From the NCBI GenBank assembly GCA_001692895.1, contig KV748254.1, positions 496,001 through 560,000 of the forward strand: DNA of 64,000 nt, given 5' to 3'. Source of the DNA: Cenococcum geophilum 1.58. Lineage: Eukaryota; Ascomycota; Dothideomycetes; Gloniales; Gloniaceae. Positions 1 to 12,043 of the stretch are shown here, in pieces (within the stretch, counting starts at the first letter, position 1; each line of letters starts with the position of its first letter). The notes beneath the pieces were generated by a model. That model was not told the origin of the DNA. It saw only the letters and a list, made by a program, of their open reading frames with translations, and did not search any database. The position numbers and the translations under genes were made by a program.

Positions 1-539
1 ATAACTAGGTAGTAATTATATAACAGAACCTTGTAGTAAGAACTATAATGGGTTCGTTAATAGGCTAGGTATATAGGAAATATAAGTATAAAAGTTAACA
101 ACATAATAATAACTGGTGGAGTGGTTGCCTAATAGATTAACTCTAATTATATTCTAAGAATTACTATAAGGAAGGAACTATCTAGGTAGGGACTAAGGGT
201 CCTTAAATACATAACCATACTCCTAAGAAAGTTGTTGCTCTATCTGCTCTATCTACTCTGTTTACTTTATAATAGATCTCACAGATTATACAGATCATAT
301 AGATCACATCACGTGACTCTGCTTACTATTCCTCGTCACATGGTTCCACGGGTTCCATCCTAGACCGTGCTTATATTAACCAACTAGCTTCTTCCAACTC
401 CTCTCCAAGTAGTCGTAATATTGTACTTAAAGCGTCCGTAACATTATAGCGTTCTACTTTAATATATATCAGAAGGATGATAAGGTCTTTATAACGAGTT
501 TATATAAGATTAATCAAATTATTAAAGATAGGGAGGAAA

Positions 540-3500
540 AGCTAGCTAAGGAAACTAATAAGAAACTAGTAAAACACTTTTTTTTTACTTTCTATACCAA
601 TTATAAGGACGCATTTTTAAAGGTGGCCTTAGATAAGTTACCTCCTTATTAGATATATAATTATAAGATTTAACTAGAAAATAATAACTTGCTAAGTTAT
701 TGCCCTCTTTATTAATAATTAATAGATAAGCTAAAGGCAATAAAGCAATATTTAATTAATAACCTTAATAAGGGGTTTATTAAGCCAATTTAAGCCCCTT
801 TTACTTCCCTTATTCTATTTATAAAAAAGCCTTTGTTTTTATATTAATTATTAAAAGCTAAACGCTATTACTTTAAAAAAAAAATAGTATTCTATTCCTT
901 TAATTAATGAGACCCTTATATGTCTAAGTTAGGTAAAGATCTTTACTAAACTTAATATCCGCTAAGCTTTCTACTAAATTAGAATAGACTCCGCATCTAA
1001 GGATTTAATAATATTCCGTATCTATTATAGGTTCTATAAATATAAAGTTTTTCCTTCTAGACTAATAAATAGACTAGCTATATACTGAAGGTATATAAAT
1101 AACGTTCTTTTTAATTACTTTAATTAATTCTACACGGTATATCTAAACAATTTTCTTATATACTTAGATAATAAACTTAAGCACTAAGTTAATATTAAAA
1201 AGGTCCTAGAGAGATTATAAAACGTGGGTTTATAAATTAATATTAAAATATATATATATTTAGGGTAAAACGTATAAAGTACCTTATGTTTATTATAAGC
1301 ATAAATAGAATTAAAGTTAACCCTAAGAAGGTTAAAGCAATCTATAATTAGAAGCCCCTTTATACTATAAAGAGGATCTAGTCCTTCCTTAGGTTTTGTA
1401 ATTTTTATTACTAGTTTACCTATAACTATAGAGTTATAATAAAGCCTCTTATAGGGCTTATCCAGAAAGATACGCCTTTTATCTTTAATAATAACTGCCT
1501 AAAAGTCTTCGGAGAGTTAAAAGATTGGCTTATCTCTTCTCTAATTCTTTATTACTATAACCTAGACCTTAAATTAATGCTAGAAACGGACGCTTTTAAT
1601 AGAGTTATAGCAAGAATCCTATTATAGCTATATTTAGACAGTAAATAGTACCCTATTACCTTTTTCTTAAAAACAATTAACCTAGCTAAGTATAACTATA
1701 AAGTATATAATAAAGAAATACTAGCTATTATCTAATTGCTGTTTTAATAGCGTATAGAACTTAAGGGCATAAACTCCCGGATTAAGATATATATAGATTA
1801 TAAAGCAGTTTACTAAATAATAAGCATATTAGGCTAAAATACTCTCCTAATTCTTCTTTATAATTATATATTATTCTAGTAAGTAAAACTCTAAGGCTAA
1901 TATATTAACCTAAAGGGAACAAGATATAGGACTATAGGATAAGCTAAAAGCCTAATACTGTATACACGCCCTCCTTTACCCCAAATAGCTTAACCTATGG
2001 ATTCTTAAGGAGCTAGACCCTAAACGAAATAATTTAGTACCTATAGAGGGCGAAGTCTTAGACAAACTAATAGGGCTAATTAATTATATCCTAACCGCAA
2101 ACCGCATAGCTAACTCCCTAAAGGCCTTCTATCACTAAGCTATAAAAAGTAACCCTAATTTAGAAATAGAAGGATTGCTTTTATATTAAAAACGGCTTAT
2201 GGTTCTAGATATTAATAACCTATAAATAGAGCTAATCCGTAAAGCCCACTGTTAAGTCTCTATAGCATACCCTAGTTAAGATAAAACCTACTAACTACTA
2301 GCGCCCCGTTACTATTGGTAAGGACTTTTATCTAATATAGAATAATTTATTAGAAACTATTATGTCTGTAGATATATAAACGCCCCTAAGGATTAAACTC
2401 CCGGGTATTTATAACCACTACTAGTCCCGGAACGCCCTTAGCAATATATTACTATAGACTTTAAGTTATTTCCAAAGGATACCTACGGTTATGATATAGT
2501 CTTTATAGTAATTAATTAACTAAGTAAGCAATCTTTCTCTATCCCTTGCTTTAAGACCACTACTATAAAGAATATAGCTTACCTTTACGTTAATAATATC
2601 TACCCAATCTACAGTGCTCTTAAATTAATTATCTCTAACTATAGCCCCTAGTTTATATCGGATTTCTAGAATAAACTCTACTAAATCCTTAGAATTAAAA
2701 TTAAGCTCTCTACCGCATTTCACCCTTAGACTAATAGATAAACTAAGATTATAAACCAGTACCTTAACTAGTAACTACGTCTCTTTATAAACTACTATTA
2801 GGATAACTAGTTAGAATTACTGCCGATAATAGACTATATATAGCTTACGCTCCCCTATAACAGTATAGGGATATTACTATTTAAACTACTCCATGGGTAT
2901 ATACTATAAACGTCCTTTAATTAAGATAGGACTACTAAACCTATTACGGCCCGCAAATGCCTTAGCTATAAAGAGGCTTGGATATTTACTAAGAAAATAT
3001 ATAGAGCTTAGGAGACTACTTAAACAATTATAAAAAAGGCGTAAGAGAAGGAGTTTAATATAAACCAGTATTATTATAAGGTAGACTTCTAAGTAGAAGA
3101 TAAGGTATAAGTATTACTAAAGAACTAGAAAACTTAGAGGCCTAGCCGTAAGTTAGACTACTAAATAGCAAGCCTATATAAGATCTTAGAGAAGGTCGGA
3201 CTACTAGAGTTAATAAAGATCCACCCTATCTTCTCTCTAGACTAACCATAAAAGGCCATAGATAACCTATTGCCTAGGCAGTATAATAACCCCCTACTAT
3301 TAATCCAGATTATAGAGGATAAAAGTTAAAGAAATCCTAGCAGTTAAGAAAGACTATAATATCTTAAAATACTATATAAGCTAGGTAGGCCACAATAAAG
3401 ACCTAAAATGGTATCCTATATTTAATTTTAAGTACCTACCTTATAAGGTACGGGGTTTTTACCTAACCTACCTAGATCTACCTAGACTACTATATAAATT

Positions 3501-3560
3501 AGAAAACCAGATTAAGTGCTAGAAAGAGGGGATAGATAACTGTAATAGCTTAGACAACGC
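540..3560 (+). mobile_element. Ty3/gypsy retrotransposon pol relic, inactivated
   Basis: Translated through its many stops, the + strand follows the order of a chromoviral Ty3/gypsy pol. Reverse transcriptase covers about 600-1500, including a stretch near 1300-1365 resembling the family's KVNPKKVKAI segment. RNase H follows at about 1580-1750, with KPLIGLIQKDTPF near 1440-1480 and LETDAFNRV near 1585. The integrase core is at about 2440-2900: DFKLFPKDTYG near 2460-2490, and LSTAFHPQTN near 2705-2740. A degraded tail that could be a chromodomain runs to about 3540. Nearly every disruption is a TAA, TAG or TGA that a C-to-T or G-to-A change would create from Gln or Trp codons. The element cannot be expressed. 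Family assignment is firm; exact ends are not. Confidence 0.8.
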
Positions 3561-3579
3561 CTAAAGGCGGGCTTTTTTT

Positions 3580-3800
3580 AGAAAGAGGGGGGGTAATATA
3601 ACGGTGCTAGGGCACGCTACCTGTTATATTCTACGGACCCTGACTTCTACTAACTAATTAGGATTTTCCATGCCCGGTATAGAAAATCGCTATTAGCCCG
3701 CTTACCACTAGCGCCCTAGCGGCCCTCGCGATATATCTACCTACTGCCCCTAACAATTCTTCTTCTTCTTCTCCTTAGCGTAGTATCTTTATTAAATAAT
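3580..3800 (+). mobile_element. Probable polypurine tract and 3' LTR start of the gypsy relic
   Basis: A purine run (GAAAGAGGGGGGG, 3581-3593) follows directly on the pol relic, where Ty3/gypsy elements carry the plus-strand primer, and is followed by TAATATAACGG, a plausible mutated LTR start. No matching 5' LTR was found in the window, so the LTR boundary is inferred from position only. Confidence 0.4.
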
Positions 3801-6400
3801 AATCTACAAGCTTTGGTTTAAAGGCCTTTATACAAGCCATTACAGCTAAGATTTAGTTAATTATATACTAAATAATAAATAAAAACTTAGGAAATCTCTC
3901 GCTTAGCTATAGCAAATAAAGTATTTTCCCTAATATCTCTATTATACGCCTTGAACCCGTTCTCCTGCGCTAAAATTTACTATTTTATTACTTATATTAC
4001 GCGTTAGTTAGGTAGTAGAGCTTTTTTCTCTACTTCTTCTACTTTTCCCTTATTAAATTTATAATATACGTGTTACTAAACCCCTTTAGTACTATATAGA
4101 GTTCTTTATAAATCTAATAATAATCTAGCTAATAAATATATATAGTCTTTAGTTATATATAAGAGCTTTACTTCCTTAAAGCGTAATTAAAAGTATATTA
4201 AGCTCGCTAATAGGCTTAACTACTACTATAACATAGGCCTAAAGTTTATTAAAATTCGTTCTAATAATAGTAATAAGTAAATTATTATTATTTCTAATCC
4301 TCTTAATTAGTGGCTTAAAATTAGTTAAATCCTTTATTTAATAATTATTAAGATTACTTTTAATATATTTTCTATACTAGTAATAAGCTATATATATAAA
4401 CAAGCTTTTAGTTTAAAAAAATTTACTAATAAGCATCATAAACTATTAGCCGACATAATTAAAAGTAGTAGTTAATTAAAGGCCTTTTATTAAGTAGTTT
4501 AATTAACTATATTAACCTTAATAGAGCTTTAACTATGCTCTAATTAACGAGCTCAAATATCAATTTTATTAGCTATAAACTAATTACATTAACTTATATA
4601 AAAGGGATTAGTAATGGACTATACGATATAATTCTAGACACTAGTAGCGCAGGCTAAGTAGAATTAAGGGGCGTTAATAGCACAGTATAAAAGGGGACTA
4701 AAGACTAAAGTTTAAGCTACTATAATACTAATAGATAATTTAAGCAATATAAGAGAGCTAATTAAGCAAGCTATTAAGGGATATAACTAGCTATACTAGA
4801 GTAAAAAAAGTAGTAGAATATAGTAAGGACCGACGCATATAAGAAAGGTACTATAGTATAGCGCAGAACTAATAGACCTAAGCGGTACTAAAGAAAATAG
4901 AAAGTAAAAAAAAGCGACTATAGAAACCTAGAGGGTAAGGATTAAGTAATTAAAGACCTAAGGAGTAGAGGCCGAACCAGGGATCTTAATAGTAGAAGAT
5001 ATTTAGGCGGACTCTATAGCAAGACTAGTAATTTAAAAATAGAGCTTATATAAACTATAGAAAGAAAGGTTATTTTACTAAAGACTATAGAGGGATAATA
5101 ATATACTGCGAGGAACAAAAGAATATTTAATTAAAAGTTTTGTATTTTATTATAATAACGCATAACAAGTTTATAAAGACGCTAAGTATAGCGTAAGCTA
5201 TTAGCTATAGGAGCCTAAGTTAAAAGAACTTTAGAGTATAAGAGAGTTAGATAAAGAATAAGATTAACTTTATAAACTAGATTAGGATTAAGACGGTACG
5301 TTTAGCTAGTAGTTAGTAAAGAAAGTTCTTGTATAACAGTTCTAGTAAAGGGTAATAAAATCTAAAGATTAAGATAATTGGATTATTAGTAGTAATGACA
5401 AGGGAATAAAGGTAGCTTACTAGGAGTATATAGACCTTAAAAACGCAATAATAGAGGCAAAAGTTAAATCCACTATAGAGGAAGGATTAGCAATAGGGAT
5501 CGAGACTCTATTAGATACAACGTCTATCGCTTCGCGAGATATAAGAGAAGTAGGATAGTAAGCTACTTTGGCACTTAATAAAGGCAAAAGGCCACAGACT
5601 TAAGATTCTTAAGAAGAGATAAGAGAAGCTTAAGAACCTATAATAGACTAAAACCAATAGAGCAGAGTAGTAGCTTAGTTTAAAAATAAATAAATAAGTA
5701 CGGGATAAAGAGTCCTAGGGGATTAAGACTCTTAAGACGAGATAAGAATACTATAAAAGCCTATAGAGGTAGAAAGGCCAGCTTAGTAAGATATATATAA
5801 TAAAGCTTTATATTTAATTAAATCTAATATATAGAAATAGAGCCTCTAGAGCCCTTATTACCAACTATTCTATCTACTCTTTAAGCCCTTACGAGTGCAT
5901 AAGATAAATTTAGCTATATTAAAATATTATATTAGATAAACTAGGGCTAAATTTTAATCGAACAATATTAATATTTATATATAGAGAGGTGCTACTAAAA
6001 ATACGTAATAAAATACTATAAAGTTTATACTACTTTTCTAATTAGGACAGCTAGCTAATAGCGTAATAGTCAGCGTATATTATCCAACATTTAACTATAA
6101 GGGTCAAGCTCGCAGCTAGGCTAACTGTTAGATATACTAGCCTAATTTTAGTAGTTAATCGAACTCTATATCGTCCTGTTTAATTAACTTAGTTTCTTCG
6201 TTTAATATATAAGATATAGGCATTACTTATAACTAAGGGGAATAAATATTAGGATTCTTAGTATATAAGTTTTAGGTAATTCTATAATATATTATTATTA
6301 TTAATTCTACTTATTGCCCGGTTCGGTCCCTTTTCTAGGTCACTATAGGCTTCTACCTTCTATTTACAGGAAAAATGCCTAGTAAGGAAAATCCTTAGTA
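3800..6400. repeat. Unclassified RIP-degraded sequence
   Basis: Highly AT-rich with dense stops. Between about 4560 and 5760 the + strand is purine-rich and weakly codon-like, as a mutated gag or LINE ORF1 might be, but no motif could be matched. Nothing else is recognisable here. Confidence 0.5.
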
Positions 6401-7560
6401 TAACCTTCTAACTGGTCTTACGTGCTCCGCCTTTCTTAGCCTATTTACCTTTATAATATATCTACCTTTTATACTATACTTCTAAGGTATTTTAGAAGGT
6501 CTAGGGGGTAGTAGAAGGGTTTAGTAATTTGCCTATATACTGCCTTTAGCCTAGTGGGTGTGTTTAGTCCCTAAGGGTCTAGAAGGGGGCATATCCTTCT
6601 ATATCCCCCTGTTGGATTTTATACGCTATCTAGAACTACTAAAGGACTCCTTAACCTATAAGCCATTATACTACTATATATAGGCCCCTATTTATAAAAA
6701 GTATTTAGGTAATATTGTTTATACCCGCTCTAGTAAATAGCTAGTTTTTTACCGTATAGTAGTTATAGAAGAGTATTATATAGCGTACTAATTATATAGG
6801 CCATCTGTATATATAGAGTAGTATAGTGTTTAGGATATCAATGCTTACTAGGTATATATTTAGTCCTAAGACCTCTATCTATAGTAGGAAGACGACCGTA
6901 GATTCTACCTTTGTCTCTCCTTTATATAGGGGGAGAGTTAGTATTAACTATAGGGTACTCTATATTATTACTCTCCGCGCTTTTACTGCCTTCTTCTAAC
7001 GTTATTTCTACTTAATATCTGCCCACCTTGCAATATATATAGTAGATCTCTACTTATACTAGTGGCCTCCTATCCTCTATTGCCGTAGTAATACTCTATT
7101 AGCGCGGCGCCTGGTCTCCGCTTAGTGTTATAATAGCTCTTATATTTTCTATTTTCTCTCTACCACTTATAGGCGGAGGGATTTTTAGATGCGGTGCCTC
7201 TTTGGGGGGGCCTTGCTCCTTAAATACGTTCTAGTATTTAGTATATCTCCTTCTCTACTAGATGGCCTTATACTATAAATGCTCTCCATATAGCAGTTGC
7301 TTCTATATATACGTCTAGTAGTACTACTACTGTTTTGTATTCTATTGCAGTATATAGTGTCCTTTTATAGGCCCCTATAATTCTATATAGGTACTAATTT
7401 TATAGTCCCTTTAGCGGCGCTAGGGAGCTTTTTACTAACAGTTTGCCGTTTAGTTCTATACCCCAGATCTAGGCGCTATATAGCATTATTGGCCATATAA
7501 CTACCGTATATAGTAATTATATGCGTCTAAATAAGGGTCCCTAGGTTAAGGCTATATAAA
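6400..7560 (-). mobile_element. LINE-like (non-LTR) retrotransposon 3' part, inactivated
   Basis: Read on the minus strand from about 7530 downward, the translation resembles the region just after the reverse transcriptase of fungal LINEs: a PVMLYGAxxWG-like block (7460-7510), then a KSSLAPLK..LQN-like block and an AYKRT..A.E segment (7340-7440). Many codons are interrupted by stops consistent with RIP. The catalytic YxDD region was not found, and the sequence upstream is disrupted by the interleaved inverted repeats. Family placement within LINEs is tentative. Confidence 0.5.
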
Positions 7561-9015
7561 TAAATACTATTAAAGTTAGGTATAAAAAACCTCTAAGGGA
7601 GACGTAAGAGGTAATAAAGTATATACCGCCTTAGGTAACAACCATATTATATTATTAGGTTGCCGCTTTGGGACTCCTATAAGAGAGCGCCCTAATTACC
7701 TATCTTAGGGCTTTATAAAATTGGCCTCTATACCTCTACGCGGTAGAACCTAAGAACCTAGCAGCTGCTATTAGTGTTCTATTAGAATTATGCTGATAGA
7801 CTACTAAAGTAAACGCAGAGATATAGGTACGGCAGCGTATCGCGGGCGCTGCGATGTGGTAGTAACGGGAAATTTTTTCTTGCTAGGGGGGTAAGCCCTA
7901 GCGGAGACTTAGGAATATAGCTACTATATCTTAACATACGTTTCGAGCTATTAAACTACGGCAATCTCTACCTCCGGCGACCCCTTCCTTCTATATAGTA
8001 TAACTATAATATACGCGTAATCGAACTATATATACCTTATAGGTAGGAGGCCTATAATAAGCCTCTTATTCCTTATCCTACCTAATAGTTTAGATTTACT
8101 CGTGCGGTATTCCGTTTTCCTTTATATCTTTAGCTAGGGATATATATAGAGGACTTAAGTTAGGGCCCTAGGACAAGACACCTAGTTCTATACTATATTT
8201 GTCCCGCTATTCCTTTAAAGTGGAAATTATACTATAAGTAGGAGGACCGTAGGCAACGTATATATACGTATTAGTATATAGGGCGGAAGGGTAGGTATAT
8301 AGTATATATTAGTATATAATAATCTACAGAATCTATAAACGCATAGAAGTATAGTACGAATAGTAGATAGGGTAAGAAGGCAATTTAGAGATTAAGTCTT
8401 AGTTCGGGAGACTGTTTCTAAGCAATAACCTACGGTACTTTTCCCTCCCATTAATATAGTATAGGTACTACCTAAAGGGATATATACTATATTACCACTC
8501 ACGTCTCCCTTAGAGGTTTTTTAATACCTAACTTAATAGTATTTATTTATATAGACTTAGATAGGAACCGTATTAGATATTAAGTAAGAATAAATATATA
8601 ATTACCTATCTCGCCCTATTTACCACTTATACTATACTTCTATAACTTTATAGATTGCTATTAAATTACTATTTACCTGCCCTTTCTGCCCTATATACGT
8701 ATATACATTACCTATTATCCTTCTACTTGTAGTATAAATCTAGTCCTAAATAACCCTTTACCCTAAAGGAATATTAGGATAAACTAAATGTCTTATTCTA
8801 GGGCCTTAACCTAGGTTCCCTATTACCTATCTCCTATATCTAATAATGTACTTATACTGCTAACAATATTAGAATAAAGCTAGGTAGATTAATATATAGA
8901 GGAAGACGAAATATTAAGTGCCGTGCGGTAAATCTAGACTAAATAGATAGGGTAGTATATAAGGCAGGTAGTTAAGAGGCTTATTATAGGTCTCCTACCT
9001 ATATAGTATATTATT
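7540..9015. repeat. Interleaved diverged inverted repeats
   Basis: About 8030-8400 reappears in reverse complement at about 8600-9015. Shared words include AGGTAGGAGGCCTATAATAA (second copy GGAGACC) and GGGCCCTAGGACAAGACA (second copy GGCCCTAGAATAAGACA). A second segment at about 7545-7655 reappears inverted at about 8440-8580, sharing CCTCTAAGGGAGACGT. The copies differ mostly by transitions, as expected after RIP. The two pairs overlap in order, implying at least two insertions or a rearrangement. Confidence 0.6.
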
Positions 9016-9588
9016 TACAGGTAGTTATATATTAGCTAGTAATACAGTAGAGTTTAATATACCTATTTATTTAAGCCAGTTTTCTAGTAGCTATAACATG
9101 CCTATAGTTATACATCTTTTATAGTTAAGGCCCGACTAAAAACCTCTCCCGCCTAAGTAACTCCTATTTACTCCTTAAACACGTCTTACTAGCATACCGT
9201 CCTATTAAATAGTTCCGTTTATTAATATACTAATACGTATATCCGTCCTTTTAAGCTATATAATAGTCTCTCTAGCTAGGATATAATCCTATCTATTTAC
9301 TAAGGATTAAAGTCTAATTAAGGAGTAAAGTCCTTAGAGCTAGCAGTATCTACTACGGACTACGCCCTATAGGAGGTTCCCGTTTTACGTTACCTATAAA
9401 AGTCTCCTTATAATAGACTAACTATATTTTATAAAATAGGTTATAAACTAAGTCCCATACTAGGCGATTTACTTTATGCTATTTTACTAACTAAGCTATA
9501 TATATACCCCCTAATTAATACGCGTATACTACCTACTAAATAGGCTTATATTTTTCTACTTTAAGTTAGAATATTATATATTTATCCC

Positions 9589-10145
9589 ATGGAACGCCTG
9601 CGTCCATCTAGAAAGTGGTCCGTGCGGAACACCGAGCTCAAAAATACGCGCAAATTGTATATAGATTCAAGCAATAGATTATTATCAACCATGCCTTCCA
9701 AATGTACTTCCAATGATATAGATCTTGTTGAACCGATCCAATATCGAGTTGATCCAAATTGCAAAGCAAAAGAACCACCCTAGAACCGTGGCCTCTACCT
9801 GTTTTCAACCCCCTTCACATTAACGATTTCAACGATCACGGCAAGCCAATTCTACCCTCAGGCGTCGAGCAGAGCAACCCTTTCGCGATATTTAGTTAGT
9901 TCTTCACAGATGAGGTTATGGAGCAGCGATTGGACAAACAAGTACGCAGAGCAGCGGCTCGAGGGCAAGGAACAATCGCCATGGGTGCGGGTATGGCAGC
10001 CAGCGTGCAAGGACGAATTGTACGGGTATTTAGGTGTGCTTATTCATATAGAGCAACTAAACTCAAAGGATTGAGTGTATATAGGCTTTTTGTATGGCAA
10101 TCGACAGATATCACGAACCTTGTATTTCTGATCACGGAGCCTTGA
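9589..10145 (+). pseudogene. piggyBac-like (DDE_Tnp_1_7) transposase, N-terminal fragment
   Basis: This stretch is an island of balanced composition between AT-rich flanks. In one frame (about 9800-9910) it reads NPLHINDFNDHGKP then NPFAIFS and FFTDEV. After a one-base shift (9908-10078) it reads WTNKYAEQRLEGKEQSP, VRVWQPACK, then ELYGYLGVLIHIE. This run of a flank-proximal 'lf..fft.ev' block, a TN.YA.qr block and W.p....EL..ylGvlI is the N-terminal signature of piggyBac-type transposases in fungi. The catalytic aspartates lie further downstream and are absent; sequence after about 10200 is AT-rich decay. The frameshift, an in-frame stop near 9896 and the truncation make it non-functional. 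Confidence 0.6.
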
Positions 10146-11004
10146 TCCTATTAATCCTACTGGCTAGTTCTCATCGATAACAGATGGACGCAAGTTGCGT
10201 TCCAAGGGATACCTAAATAATAAAAATTAAAGTATTAAAATATATTACTTATAATACCTTTAAGATTATCTTAAATTAATTAGTAGGACTATATGGTGCT
10301 TTATAAGGCACTATAAAAACTAAATTAAATGCTACTGCCTCTATTTAATATTTATAGATTACCTCTATAGACACTTACATACCTATATCCACGCTTACCT
10401 ATAGGTAATATTACTAGTATTTAGCTTAAATTCTAAAAGCTCTCGCTAAGTAGAGTTATTAATATAATTTATAGAGCCAACTAGGCGACTATAAATACCC
10501 TATAATTATAGGCTTTTAGATAAAAAAAAGTAAAGCAAATATAAGGTATTAATTTATATATAAACAAGTTAAATATATATAATATTCTAACTTAAAGTAG
10601 AAGTATTTAAGCCTATTTAGTGGGTGGTATATATATATATTAATTAGGGGGTATATACGTAGTAATTAAGAGTGGGTAATATATATTAAGTGAGAAAAAC
10701 CAATATTTATTGTATATATCGGATAAATCCGATATTCAATATCGATTCATTTCAATTAGCTTATCGTAATTTTTGGCTACACTGATGCCCGTACCTGCAC
10801 GTAGTGCACGTACTAACGGTCCACTAGTGGCCTAATTTGTTCTAGAATATATTAATATCTAAGCAAAGCAATATAAAGAACCTAACAAACGAATATAGAT
10901 AAAATTGATGTTAACATAAACTAAACGCCTTCACTTACCCTGACATCGACTCTATGATTACGATACAAATTACTCCGCTGAAACTTACTTCAACCCTAGC
11001 CATA
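10146..11004. other. AT-rich intergenic DNA
   Basis: From about 10205 to 10720 the sequence again has the TA-rich, stop-dense look of RIP-mutated repeats. From 10720 to the MITE the composition is more balanced but no gene or motif is recognised. Confidence 0.6.
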
Positions 11005-11410
11005 GAAGCCTCGGCCACCGCGTGCACGCAGCCACCGCATGCACGGCACCAAAATACATCTTTTTCAAATACTTATATCTTAACAACTATAATAGCTATT
11101 TATATGAAATTTTAAATATAGCTTATCAAATAGTAAATATAGCTCTTTATGAAATAAAATTATAAAAATTATACTTTATATAATTTTTTATATTTTTATT
11201 CTATATAAAAGTTATTTTCTTTTATATTTTACTCTAAATGATATTATTTTATATTTTTATTTTATAAAAAGCTTTATTTACTATTTGATAAGCTATATTT
11301 AAAAAATTTATATAAATAGCTATTATAGTTGTTAAGATATAAGTATTTGAAAAAGATGTATTTTGGTGCCGTGCATGCGGTGGCTGCGTGCACGCGGTGG
11401 CCGAAGCTTC
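11005..11410. mobile_element. Fold-back MITE with long TIRs and TA target duplication
   Basis: The left end GAAGCCTCGGCCACCGCGTG (from 11005) and the reverse complement of the right end (GAAGCTTCGGCCACCGCGTG, ending at 11410) match almost perfectly, and the match continues inward for roughly 170-180 bp per arm. A short AT-rich centre at about 11180-11235 is left over. TA flanks both ends (11003-11004 and 11411-11412). No ORF is present. TA duplication with long TIRs points to a non-autonomous Tc1/mariner-type element. The arms are far less mutated than the RIP block, so insertion is probably recent. Confidence 0.88.
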
Positions 11411-12043
11411 TAAACCAATAGGTTTTTAGCTCCCTTGCTACTTAACTTTGCCTTCCCAGCTCCGAGTCTTTAGCTTTAGCTATACCTATTATTCCCTAAG
11501 CTCTGGAGTTGTAACAGTTGGATAACCTGATTAATATACCTATACTGGTGGCATGGGCTTGGGCGAATTTGCCGAACTTCTCCCGTAGAAGTCAGGCTAC
11601 AAGGAACTTCGCATCATCATCAGCCCATCTTACGCCATCTTCATGTTCCCAAAAGTACGTGGTAAGCAGTTCAGTAAGCTAATACAATCCATGTGGATAA
11701 AAAACAATTGTTCTAAGCCCGGCTATCTCTCGAATGATAGGAGAACCGGATTCACGGCTGCTCGTCAATTCGAGGGATGATGGCGTGCGAGCAGGAGCCG
11801 CACCTGTCCAACAACGCGTTTCAACGCGATTGCTTCTATTTCGCAATTGGCTCAGTAATCCTAAGTTTCGAGTCTGCCAGTTATTGGGGTTTGTATTCGA
11901 TCACGTATCTCAATATAACGGTCCTTTTCTAGTTTCTTTATTCAACTACTCTTTTCCAATTTGAAGAAAAAGCCAACACCTGAACTCTATCTTACCTGTG
12001 CCGGTTACCAGTTTGAAGACTTAGAGCATATGGCATACCAAAA
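11411..12043. other. Intergenic region upstream of the permease
   Basis: Holds the presumed promoter of the amino-acid permease. A 76-codon open frame at 11734-11964 resembles nothing recognised and has no splice partner; it is taken as chance. Confidence 0.5.

Larger units (their letters stand above)
1..9581. repeat. RIP-mutated AT-rich transposon graveyard
   Basis: The whole block is dominated by TA-rich words, with CA and TG scarce and stop codons in all six frames; no open frame of any length survives. That composition ends abruptly near 9582, where codon-like sequence returns. C-to-T change at CpA in duplicated DNA is the known outcome of repeat-induced point mutation in Pezizomycotina, and two recognisable retroelement relics inside the block support that reading. 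Positions 1-540 hold only low-complexity AT-rich sequence, possibly the mutated gag end or LTR of the element that follows. Confidence 0.85.
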
